The notes beneath the pieces are model-generated. The model did no database searches. It had not been told where the DNA came from and worked only from the letters and a program-made list of their open reading frames with translations. DNA of 64,000 nt from NCBI RefSeq assembly GCF_001186365.1, contig NZ_LDTZ01000015.1:124001-188000 (forward strand). The letters run 5' to 3'. Of the stretch, positions 21,062 through 28,795 are shown in pieces (position 1 is the first letter of the stretch; every line of letters starts with the position of its first letter). The position numbers were made by a program, and so were the translations under genes. The stretch comes from Gordonia jacobaea (GTDB taxonomy: Bacteria; Actinomycetota; Actinomycetes; Mycobacteriales; Mycobacteriaceae).

Positions 21062-22338
21062 CCGCAGCATCCCTTCGTGCCGCTCAGTTGCGCAAGAACC
21101 CGGGTCAGCGTCTGCTCGAGCGACTGCCCACCAGCCTGGAGGTCTTGCAGTTCGGGCAGTCGGCTGGCCGAATCGAACCCGAATCCCGTTGTGAGCCAGT
21201 ACAACTTTGCTGAACTCGCAACAGAATTGCCTCGAATTGTCTTGGCGAACTTCGGCGTCAGCTCACCCAGATTGCGCGACACCGGCCCGAGAATCGGTGG
21301 TATGTCGCGCAATTCGGCGGTCAGGGTTCGCAAACTCCCGACCAGCGAGACGAAGCTGTCGGAATTGCTGCCGAGGAAGTCATTCGTCGCATCGGTGACG
21401 CTGTTCGTCTTGTCGAGCGTCGACAAGATCAAGTTCATCTGGTCGTCGATGGTGTCGATCGCCGGGCCGAGCTTGTTGATGGCCGCCATGATCTGCGGTC
21501 GACCCGCGGCGAGATCCGCGGTCAGTACGGAGGTGTTGCGGAACGAACGGTCGACCTCGGCGGAGTTGGCGTTCAGTCTGCTGATCGCGGTGGTGAATTC
21601 CTTGATGGCGCCCTGCAGATTGCCGGGGCTGCTCGGTCCGCCCGCCACGGCAGCGCTCAGCTCGGTGACGATCTGCTGCAACGACCCCAGCGATCCCCCG
21701 TCGACCACTGCGGCCGCGGAGACGAGGATGTCCTCGACGGTCGCCGCAGCCGACGTCGGGCCGGTGAGCACCGTGCCGTCGGCAACAGAGGGACCCGATG
21801 CGTTCGCCGGAGGCATGAGAGCGACGAAGACATCACCGAGGGGCGTCGCCTGTCGCAGTTGTGCCCCGGTACCCGCGGGGATCTGCGCGTCGCCTGCGAC
21901 CTTCATCTGCACGATCGCGGTGTAGTCGCGCACCGCGATGTCGCTGACCTCACCGACGTCGGTGCCGTTCAGTTTCACCTTCGCGCGGGTCGGCAGGTTC
22001 AATGCGTTGTCGAAGTGCGCGATGAGCGTCTTGCCGTCGCCGATCCCACCGGGAGCAGGTAGCGGGAGCTGTTCGACGGTGAGGCCGGGCATCGCACTGC
22101 AGCCGCACAGTCCGACGGTCGCCGCGACGATCAGCGTGAGGATCGCCGGGACACCACGACGCGCGTCGCGGCGTCGGCGCATTCCGTGCGTCCGACCCGA
22201 CGGCGTTTGACCCATCTGCGTCCGACCCATCTGCATCCGAGTCATCCGGGTCCGACGCAGCGGCCACAGATGTTCCGCGATCGCGGCGCGCGAGATGGGC
22301 GATCGCGGTCTGCCCAGCGTGATCGTGTACTGCCTCAT
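21058..22338 (-). CDS. mceE: MCE-family lipoprotein MceE (LprK-like)
   Basis: An MCE protein with a lipoprotein signal (ILTLIVAATVGLCGC; lipobox LCGC) followed by the MCE domain (GDGKTLIAHFDNALNLPTRA, KVKLNGTDVGEVSDIAV, GDVFVALMPP) and the helical region. The ATG at 22338 overlaps the mceD stop (ATGA), but this would put about 52 extra residues, including a TRMQMGRTQMGQTPSGRT repeat, before the signal peptide. An internal ATG at 22182 gives a normal lipoprotein with Cys28. The longer limit is given because of the coupling; the true start is uncertain. Confidence 0.88.
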   Translation of the reverse strand: MRQYTITLGRPRSPISRAAIAEHLWPLRRTRMTRMQMGRTQMGQTPSGRTHGMRRRRDARRGVPAILTLIVAATVGLCGCSAMPGLTVEQLPLPAPGGIGDGKTLIAHFDNALNLPTRAKVKLNGTDVGEVSDIAVRDYTAIVQMKVAGDAQIPAGTGAQLRQATPLGDVFVALMPPANASGPSVADGTVLTGPTSAAATVEDILVSAAAVVDGGSLGSLQQIVTELSAAVAGGPSSPGNLQGAIKEFTTAISRLNANSAEVDRSFRNTSVLTADLAAGRPQIMAAINKLGPAIDTIDDQMNLILSTLDKTNSVTDATNDFLGSNSDSFVSLVGSLRTLTAELRDIPPILGPVSRNLGELTPKFAKTIRGNSVASSAKLYWLTTGFGFDSASRLPELQDLQAGGQSLEQTLTRVLAQLSGTKGCCG

Positions 22339-23459
22339 TTGCTCATCTCCAGCAGACTCGAGAACACACCGAGGTCTGGCCCGAAATCCTTGAGCTGACC
22401 GGTTCGGCAGCCGTTCTTCTGCAGGTTGATCGACTGGCAGAATTGGTTGAGCGCCTCACCGTCGATCAGCGACTTGTCAAGGAGCACCTGCAAGCGCCAC
22501 GCGCGTTGCTCCGGCGACACGGTGTTGGCCAGGTTCTGGAACAGCAGCGGCGCGACGTCGACCGTCTCGACCACCTGACGCGAGTAATCGCTCAGATTGC
22601 GCACCAGCGCGCTCAGTCTGCCCGTCGAGTCGCTGATGGTCGTCGAGTTGTTGCCGAGGAACTGCGACGTGTTGAGCAACGTCTGATTGAGATCGTCGAG
22701 TGTCGCCGTCAGCCCAGGAGCTTGTTGCCCGAGCATTGACGCCACCTGAGTGATCGACGACGAGAACTGCTTCATCTTCGGGTAATTCGCGGTCAACGCG
22801 CCGGTGAGCTTCTGCGTGTTCTTGATGATCTGCGTGAGCTGATCTCCGTTGCCTGCGAAGACGTCTGTCGCAGAACCGAGTTGGTTGATGGCCTCGCGGA
22901 TACGTTCGCCGTTTCCCGACGTCGTTCCCGACGTGATGTCGACCAGATCTGCGATCGGCCCTTCGCCTGCCGTGTCGGTACTCAACGACGACACCAGACG
23001 ATCGACGGCGTCGAAGAGATCACCGACAGCTACCGGACTACGCCCCTCGTTCTTGAGGACCGCGCCGTCTGTCAGTTTCGGCCCACCGGAGTACGTCGGC
23101 GTCAACTCGATATGGCGCGTGGTGACGATCGAGGTGTTCACGATCGCAGGCGTCGCGTCGACCGGGACGGGGATGTTCTTGTCGATGCTGAAGGTCACCT
23201 TGACGCGATTGCCTTCTTGCTCAACGGAAGTCACCTGTCCGACTGGCATTCCGAGGACCGCGACGTCGTTGTCCTTGTACAGGCCTGCGACGTTGGCGAA
23301 GTAGGCGGTCACCTGGATCTGCGACCCGACGGCCACCTTCCAACTGGCCGGGACCAGTGAGCACCCGGAGAGAAGCGCGACAACCAGGACGGTCAGCGCG
23401 ACGATGATCGTCGGCCTGCGCCAGCGCGGATGCGTGTTCACGTGTCGACTCGTTCCCAT
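22335..23459 (-). CDS. mceD: MCE-family protein MceD with lipobox
   Basis: A 374-residue MCE protein. The N-terminus HPRWRRPTIIVALTVLVVALLSGC has a lipobox LSGC, so this subunit may also be lipidated. The MCE domain follows (QIQVTAYFANVAGLYKDNDV, AVLGMPVGQVTSVEQEGNRV, HIELTPTY), then a helical region and a C-terminal QFCQSINLQKNGCRTG cysteine pair. ATG 23459 lies 2 bp after the mceC stop; the longer frame to 23519 overlaps mceC and is less likely. The stop overlaps mceE. Confidence 0.9.
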   Translation of the reverse strand: MGTSRHVNTHPRWRRPTIIVALTVLVVALLSGCSLVPASWKVAVGSQIQVTAYFANVAGLYKDNDVAVLGMPVGQVTSVEQEGNRVKVTFSIDKNIPVPVDATPAIVNTSIVTTRHIELTPTYSGGPKLTDGAVLKNEGRSPVAVGDLFDAVDRLVSSLSTDTAGEGPIADLVDITSGTTSGNGERIREAINQLGSATDVFAGNGDQLTQIIKNTQKLTGALTANYPKMKQFSSSITQVASMLGQQAPGLTATLDDLNQTLLNTSQFLGNNSTTISDSTGRLSALVRNLSDYSRQVVETVDVAPLLFQNLANTVSPEQRAWRLQVLLDKSLIDGEALNQFCQSINLQKNGCRTGQLKDFGPDLGVFSSLLEMSK

Positions 23460-23461
23460 GC

Positions 23462-24454
23462 TCAGCACCCATCCACCACACGCGCGGTACACAGCCAGTT
23501 GTCGGGGAAGAGACCCCATGGGAGATATCCCCTGGAATGCGGGCCGTCGGCCATGATGTTGTTCAGCACGCGCGTGGTGACCGGGAGTATCTGCAAGAGC
23601 TTGCGCAGATTCTCCTGGTTTTTCTGGAGGCCCTGGCTGATCGTGTTGAGGTTGGCCAGGATCGGCGCGAAGCTGTCGCCGTTCTCGGCGGCGACAGCTC
23701 GCGTCTGATCGGTCAGCGCCGCAACGCCGTCGAGCAGTTTGGTCACCAAGGCCTCACGCGCGACGATCTTCTGAGCGAGTTGCCCGCCCTGACCGACGAT
23801 GACCGCCAATTGCGTCTGGGTGTCGTTCACCACCGTGGTGACGGTGTTCGTGTCGGCGAGCAGTTGGGTGATCTGGTCTTTGCGGTTGGTGATGATCTTC
23901 GACATCTCGACCAGCGAGTCGATCGTCGGGCGAGCAAGTGCCGGCGCGTCGGAGAGCTGCGCATTGAGCGTCGTGATGCTCTGCGCCAACGCCTTGTCGT
24001 CGACACCGGCGATCACCGGGGTGCCCACTTCGAGGGTCTTCTGCAGGTCGTAGGGCACAGCGGTCTTGGCGATCCGACCGTCGGGCGCAGGTTGCGACGA
24101 ATTGCCCAGTGACACATCGACGTAGCGCTGACCGAGCAGCGTCGACATCTTGATTTCGGCCGAGCCGTTTGACGTGACATCGACCTCGCGATCGACCTTC
24201 ATGGTGACCTTGACGTGGTCACGCTCGAGCGAGGTGTCGGCCACCTCTCCGACGTCGATTCCCGCGACGCGCACCTTGTCGCCCGGCCGGATACCTCCCG
24301 CCTGCGCGAAATCGGCTGTGTACGACTTCTTTCCGATGTGCGCCTGCCCGATTCCCGTGACCAGCAGAATGAGCGCCACGATCACGGCGGCGCCGATGAC
24401 GCCGTACCACGTACGACGGTGCCGGCGGAAGCTCCTTCGCATGCGCCCACTCAT
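23462..24454 (-). CDS. mceC: MCE-family protein MceC
   Basis: A 330-residue MCE protein with a basic N-terminus (MSGRMRRSFRRHRRTW), one anchor helix (VIGAAVIVALILLVTGIG) and the MCE domain (KKSYTADFAQAGGIRPGDKV, RVAGIDVGEVADTSLERDHV, GQRYVDVSLG). A tunnel-forming helical region and a C-terminal Cys pair (WLCTARVVDGC) follow. ATG 24454 overlaps the mceB stop by 4 bp, which fixes the start. Confidence 0.94.
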   Translation of the reverse strand: MSGRMRRSFRRHRRTWYGVIGAAVIVALILLVTGIGQAHIGKKSYTADFAQAGGIRPGDKVRVAGIDVGEVADTSLERDHVKVTMKVDREVDVTSNGSAEIKMSTLLGQRYVDVSLGNSSQPAPDGRIAKTAVPYDLQKTLEVGTPVIAGVDDKALAQSITTLNAQLSDAPALARPTIDSLVEMSKIITNRKDQITQLLADTNTVTTVVNDTQTQLAVIVGQGGQLAQKIVAREALVTKLLDGVAALTDQTRAVAAENGDSFAPILANLNTISQGLQKNQENLRKLLQILPVTTRVLNNIMADGPHSRGYLPWGLFPDNWLCTARVVDGC

Positions 24455-25485
24455 TGGCACACCGGTGAGTGTTTGGTGCCGCCGATTTTGTTGAGGATTC
24501 CCGGCGGGAGTAGGACATTGCCGATCGAGATGTCGAGATCGCATGCGTACACGTTCAGGTACGCCCCCTCCTGCATGGCCTTCGAGAGAAGAGCGAGGAA
24601 CTTGGGCAGATCGATCACGGTCTGGTCGAGCGCCGCTCCCGCTGAGATCAGCCCATTCGTCGCGTACCTGGTGTTGTTCGCGGCCGCGGCCAGGTCGGTG
24701 CGTGACCGACCGAGAACATCGGCGAATCCTGCTGCGGTGCGCCCGACCTGGTCGACGGACTTGCCCAGCGCTGCCGAGTTCGCGTTGAGTTTCTCGATGA
24801 GCGACGCGACGCTGGTCACGACCCCGGTGAGCTGACTCTTCTGTACCGAGAGGTCGCGCATCACGCCGCTGAGGTTGTCGATGATCGCTCCGATCACGAC
24901 GTCGCGGTTGGCCATGTCAGAGGCAAGTTTGCTGATCTGCGCAACGGTGGTGTTCAACGACACGGTGTCGCCCTGGAACGCCTGCACCAAGCCGTTCGAC
25001 AGTGCGTTGACCTGCTCGGGCTGCAGCGTGTCGAACACCGGCTGGAATCCGGCCAACAACTTCGTGACGTCGAACGAATCCTGCGATGGCTGCTGCAACG
25101 TCGATCCGGGAGACAACGGCGCTTCGGACGCGGCGTCGGTGCGCGACAGCGCGAGGTAGCGCTGTCCGACGAGGTTCTGGTATCGAATTGCCGCCTGCGT
25201 GGTGGTGAACACCGGCTGGTCCTGTTGCACCTCGAACGTCACCTTGGCGCGTCCGTGGTCGAGATCGATCGACTGGACGCGTCCGACGCGAACCCCGGCC
25301 ATACGCACGTCGTCGCCGGCGAGGAGCCCCGACGTGTCGTTGAAATAGGCCGAGAAATCCCGTGTCGGGCCCGGCACGGAACGCTCGAGCGTCGAATAGA
25401 TGATGTAGGTCAACAATAGCGCGACCAGCGCGAAAATGGTGAAGCCTATCAACGGCTTTCGGATCGATCCCTCAACCGCGCTCAT
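24451..25485 (-). CDS. mceB: MCE-family protein MceB
   Basis: A 344-residue MCE protein with the anchor helix PLIGFTIFALVALLLTYIIY and the MCE domain (RDFSAYFNDTSGLLAGDDVR, MAGVRVGRVQSIDLDHGRAK, YQNLVGQRYLALSR). A helical region and a C-terminal segment with two cysteines (VYACDLD, SPVCQ) follow. The ATG overlaps the mceA stop (ATGA) and its stop overlaps mceC. It is a subunit of the predicted hetero-hexameric Mce assembly spanning from the inner membrane towards the mycolate layer. Confidence 0.95.
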   Translation of the reverse strand: MSAVEGSIRKPLIGFTIFALVALLLTYIIYSTLERSVPGPTRDFSAYFNDTSGLLAGDDVRMAGVRVGRVQSIDLDHGRAKVTFEVQQDQPVFTTTQAAIRYQNLVGQRYLALSRTDAASEAPLSPGSTLQQPSQDSFDVTKLLAGFQPVFDTLQPEQVNALSNGLVQAFQGDTVSLNTTVAQISKLASDMANRDVVIGAIIDNLSGVMRDLSVQKSQLTGVVTSVASLIEKLNANSAALGKSVDQVGRTAAGFADVLGRSRTDLAAAANNTRYATNGLISAGAALDQTVIDLPKFLALLSKAMQEGAYLNVYACDLDISIGNVLLPPGILNKIGGTKHSPVCQ

Positions 25486-26831
25486 CGTCCTCCCCCAGTG
25501 CCGTTGCCGTCGCCGTCTCGTTCGAGTGACACCGACTGCACGAGCGGGCCGAGCATCAACGTGTCAGCCGCGCGCGGCGCGCGGTCGAGTGCCGTCGTCA
25601 GCGTCCGGTTGTCAGCGCTGGTCGTGACCGCACCCGCCGACGACCGGTCGGCATTCGATCCCTGCTGGTTCGACCCCTGCTGGTTCGATGCAGGCGCGAC
25701 GAGCAGCGGTCCGGAACTGGTGGGGCCGGTACCTGTTCCCGGTCCGACGCATCCCGGACCACGCGCCTGGCCGTACGGCCCACCGTTGTAGACCGGGCAG
25801 TTGGCACGTGAGTAGTGCTGCAGCGCACCGAAACTGATGCCGATGTTGACCTGCACGAGGCCGTTGAGTCCGGTGAACACAGTGACCGCCTTGGCGGCCA
25901 GTTGATTCAGCGCGGTGAGCGCCTGCGGAAGCGAGTTCGGCTCGAGTGTCACCGCGCCGATCATCGTGTCCAAATCGGGAACCAACCGCTTGGCCACGTC
26001 GCCGTTGCGCGCGAACAGGGTCTGCGCCTGGTCGAGCGTGCCCGACGCCGCGGTGAGGAGCGCGGTGAGGTCACGTTGATGTGATGCGATGGTCATCGCG
26101 GGGATGATGCTGCGGCCCAGAGTATTCAGCAATTCGGGCGCCGACTTCGCCAGTCCGAGTACCGAATCGTTGAAGTTGTCGAACCCGGAGGGCGCCCCCG
26201 TGGGGAACTGCGCGTTGATGGATTCGAAATATGTCTTGAGTTCGCCGGAGAACATCCCGAACACCGCGCCACCGCCGCGAAGTGCGTCCGCGATGGTGCC
26301 GAGCACGGCCGCCAATTGTTCGGGAGGCACAGCCGTCAGCAGCGTCTGCAGATCGTTCTGCGCGTCCTGCAGTTTGATCGTCGCAAGTGACCGGTCGGCT
26401 GGAATGGTCGCGCCGTCGGAAAGACGTTCTTGTGCTGGTTGTTCCGGGGCGACGAACTCCACCGAGTTCACGCCGAACAGATTCGACGGCACGGTCCGCG
26501 CCGTCACATTGGCCGGAATCCCTTCGGCCTGTGCGGGATCGAGGTCGATGTCGACGACCTTGATCTGTTTGCCCCCCGCCCCCGTCTCGGTGGAGAGCTG
26601 CATGGTCTTGACCTCGCCGACGATCAGGCCGTTGTACCGAACGTCCGCGCTGTCGACGAGCCCGTCGCCGATGTCCTCCATCTCGGCGTGCACCCCGACG
26701 ACCGAGTCGAACGCACCCTGATATCGCATGAACAGGACGACGAACATGATGGCGAGCACGACCACGAAGATCAGTCCGCGCAGGATGTACTGGCGTAGCG
26801 ACGGGTTGCGTCCGTCGGTGGCGATGTTCAT
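25482..26831 (-). CDS. mceA: MCE-family protein MceA
   Basis: A 449-residue first Mce subunit with an N-terminal anchor (ILRGLIFVVVLAIMFVVLFM), the MCE domain (VGVHAEMEDIGDGLVDSADV, RYNGLIVGEVKTMQL, VNSVEFVAPEQP) and the helical tunnel region. A conserved-looking CPVYNGGPYGQARGPGC segment comes next, then a low-complexity tail (SNQQGSNQQGSN) with no obvious fold. ATG 26831 is 10 bp after the yrbEB stop and is preceded by GGGAG. Confidence 0.95.
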   Translation of the reverse strand: MNIATDGRNPSLRQYILRGLIFVVVLAIMFVVLFMRYQGAFDSVVGVHAEMEDIGDGLVDSADVRYNGLIVGEVKTMQLSTETGAGGKQIKVVDIDLDPAQAEGIPANVTARTVPSNLFGVNSVEFVAPEQPAQERLSDGATIPADRSLATIKLQDAQNDLQTLLTAVPPEQLAAVLGTIADALRGGGAVFGMFSGELKTYFESINAQFPTGAPSGFDNFNDSVLGLAKSAPELLNTLGRSIIPAMTIASHQRDLTALLTAASGTLDQAQTLFARNGDVAKRLVPDLDTMIGAVTLEPNSLPQALTALNQLAAKAVTVFTGLNGLVQVNIGISFGALQHYSRANCPVYNGGPYGQARGPGCVGPGTGTGPTSSGPLLVAPASNQQGSNQQGSNADRSSAGAVTTSADNRTLTTALDRAPRAADTLMLGPLVQSVSLERDGDGNGTGGGR

Positions 26832-26841
26832 CGGTCTCCCC

Positions 26842-27708
26842 TCATCCCGATATCCGAACGCCCGACGACATGCCCCAGAAGACGAGCGTCATGATGAGGT
26901 TCGCGAAGACGATGACGATGATCGCGAGACGGATCGCGTGGCCCGCCGCAACGCCGACTCCCTCGGGTCCGCCCGACGCGAAATACCCGTAGTAGCACTG
27001 GATGAAGGTGGTCAGCAGCACGAAGATGATCACCTTGACGAACGAGAAGAACACGTCCTGCGAGCGGATGAACGAGTCGAAATAGGAGAGGTAGTCACCT
27101 GCCCCCTTGCCGCTCTGGAGCTGGAACATGACTTGGCACGCAATGTAGTTCGCGGCCAACGACACCGAGTAGAGCGGCACGATCGCGATCACGGCCGCGA
27201 GCATGCGCGTGGTCACGAGATACGGCATCGGCCGAATCGCGATCGACTCGAGGGCGTCGATCTCCTCACTGATCCGCATCGACCCCAGCTGTGCGGTGAA
27301 CCGACATCCCGACTGCGCGGTGAACGCCGTAGCGGCGAGTAGTGGTCCTATCTCGCGGGTCGTCGCGAAGGCCGAGAGTCCGCCGGTCACCGGTGCCATG
27401 CCGAGCAGATTCAGCGCGGTGTAGCCCTCGATACCGACCGTCGCGCCACCCATGACACCGAGGATGAGCATCACCCCGACGGTTCCACCGCCGACGACGA
27501 TCGCCCCATTGCCCCATGCGACGTCGGAGAGCAGACGCCACACTTCTTTGCGGTAGTGGACGAAGGTCAGCGGCACCGCACCGATCGACCGCACGAGGAA
27601 CGTGACGAGATGCCCCATCCGGGCGAGCGCGTCGCGGGGTGCGGTGACGACCACCTTGCCCGCGTTGAGCGGACGCAGAACCGGTGCCACATACCGTGAT
27701 GCAGTCAC
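26842..27708 (-). CDS. yrbEB: YrbEB-type ABC permease of the Mce transporter
   Basis: A 288-residue MlaE/YrbE permease with about five to six transmembrane helices and the cytoplasmic coupling motif SMRISEEIDALESIAIRP (EExDALxxM type), followed by PYLVTTRMLAAVIA. The GTG 27708 start directly follows the yrbEA stop. It pairs with YrbEA as the membrane channel of the Mce system. The ATPase (MceG/Mkl) is normally encoded elsewhere and is not in this window. Confidence 0.95.
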   Translation of the reverse strand: MTASRYVAPVLRPLNAGKVVVTAPRDALARMGHLVTFLVRSIGAVPLTFVHYRKEVWRLLSDVAWGNGAIVVGGGTVGVMLILGVMGGATVGIEGYTALNLLGMAPVTGGLSAFATTREIGPLLAATAFTAQSGCRFTAQLGSMRISEEIDALESIAIRPMPYLVTTRMLAAVIAIVPLYSVSLAANYIACQVMFQLQSGKGAGDYLSYFDSFIRSQDVFFSFVKVIIFVLLTTFIQCYYGYFASGGPEGVGVAAGHAIRLAIIVIVFANLIMTLVFWGMSSGVRISG

Positions 27709-27709
27709 C

Positions 27710-28579
27710 TCACACCACCTTTGTCGGGACGAGGAGAGCGAACATCTGCGTGAGAATGACGTTCACCGTGAACAAGAGGAGGACCGAGTTGACGACGGCG
27801 GCGTTGACCGAATTCGCCACTCCCGCAGGCCCACCCTTGGTCGACAACCCGCGGTCGCACGCGACGATTGCCACGATCGCCCCGAATATGACCGACTTGA
27901 TGAGCGCGAACGAGAGGTCGGAGACAGAGGCGAACGATGCGAAGGTTCCGGTATAGCTACCGGGTGTGCCGCCCTGGAAGTACACGTTGAACACGTAGCC
28001 GGTGATGAAGCCGACGAAGCACACGAAGCCGCACAGCAGGAAACTCACGACCATCGTCGCGAGGAGTCGCGGCGAGATGAGTCGTTCGATCGGGTTGACG
28101 CCCATCACCTTCATCGCATCGATCTCGTCGCGGATCGTCCGCGAGCCGAGGTCGGCGGCGATGGCAGAGCCGACGGCGCCCGCGAGCAATAGCGACGTCA
28201 CCAGCGGTGCACCCTGGCGAATCACGCCCAGACCGGTTGCCGCGCCGGAGAACGACGTTGCTCCGATCTGTCCGGCGATGTTGCTCACCTGGATCGACAC
28301 GATGACGCCGATCGGGATCGCGACGAGCAGCGTCGGCAAGACGGACGTGCTGGCCATGAACGCGCACTGACGGATGAACTCCGCGAACGGAAACCGCCTC
28401 TTGGCTATGTCGACGAAGAGGGTCCGGAACACCTCGACGAAAAGACCGAGTTGCCGCCCGAACGTGTCGAACGAGGCCACGACATGCTCGCGAAACCACA
28501 CGGCAGCGCCATTATGACGGGACCTGATGGTCACGCCACGGTCTGGCGCCGTACTCTCCTGCTCCGCGGTTTCACTCAT
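27710..28579 (-). CDS. yrbEA: YrbEA-type ABC permease of the Mce transporter
   Basis: A 289-residue MlaE/YrbE permease, the first gene of the mce operon. It has multiple helices, the conserved GAVGSAIAADLGSRTIRDE and the motif IDAMKVMGVNPIERLISPR, which contacts the ATPase. ATG 28579 (MSETAEQEST) is chosen over the upstream in-frame codon at 28651, which would lie in the promoter region. It is divergent from treZ across a 216-bp gap containing an AT-rich stretch and an inverted repeat. Confidence 0.94.
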   Translation of the reverse strand: MSETAEQESTAPDRGVTIRSRHNGAAVWFREHVVASFDTFGRQLGLFVEVFRTLFVDIAKRRFPFAEFIRQCAFMASTSVLPTLLVAIPIGVIVSIQVSNIAGQIGATSFSGAATGLGVIRQGAPLVTSLLLAGAVGSAIAADLGSRTIRDEIDAMKVMGVNPIERLISPRLLATMVVSFLLCGFVCFVGFITGYVFNVYFQGGTPGSYTGTFASFASVSDLSFALIKSVIFGAIVAIVACDRGLSTKGGPAGVANSVNAAVVNSVLLLFTVNVILTQMFALLVPTKVV

Positions 28580-28687
28580 GCCCGACTCTCGATGACAACC
28601 ACCCCTGCCCGTGCTGTGCGCACCTCCGGTGTCGCGTATGCCGGAGATCATGCCACTGTTGGCACCGCGCCAACAAGCTGTTTATCT

Positions 28688-28710
28688 TTACCGAACTAAC
28701 TGCGCGGTAA
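28688..28710. promoter_or_regulatory. Inverted repeat in AT-rich yrbEA/treZ divergent gap (candidate operator)
   Basis: TTACCG (28688-28693) and CGGTAA (28705-28710) form 6-bp arms with an 11-nt spacer, inside the only AT-rich patch of the gap (about 28676-28722). It could be an operator or promoter element for the mce operon, treZ or both. The regulator is unknown. It does not match the KstR (AGAACnTGTTCT) type that I would expect for a cholesterol locus. Confidence 0.4.
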
Positions 28711-28795
28711 TATACATCGCCCGACCGACGGCATGTGCGATGGGTCACATGGCGGCGAGTCGGCGCTCACGCGCCAGCGGATCTACGGTTGGGCC

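Noticed and set aside
28580-28795. KstR-type steroid operator for the mce operon
   Set aside because: No AGAACnTGTTCT-like palindrome is visible, so I do not call this a cholesterol (mce4-type) locus.
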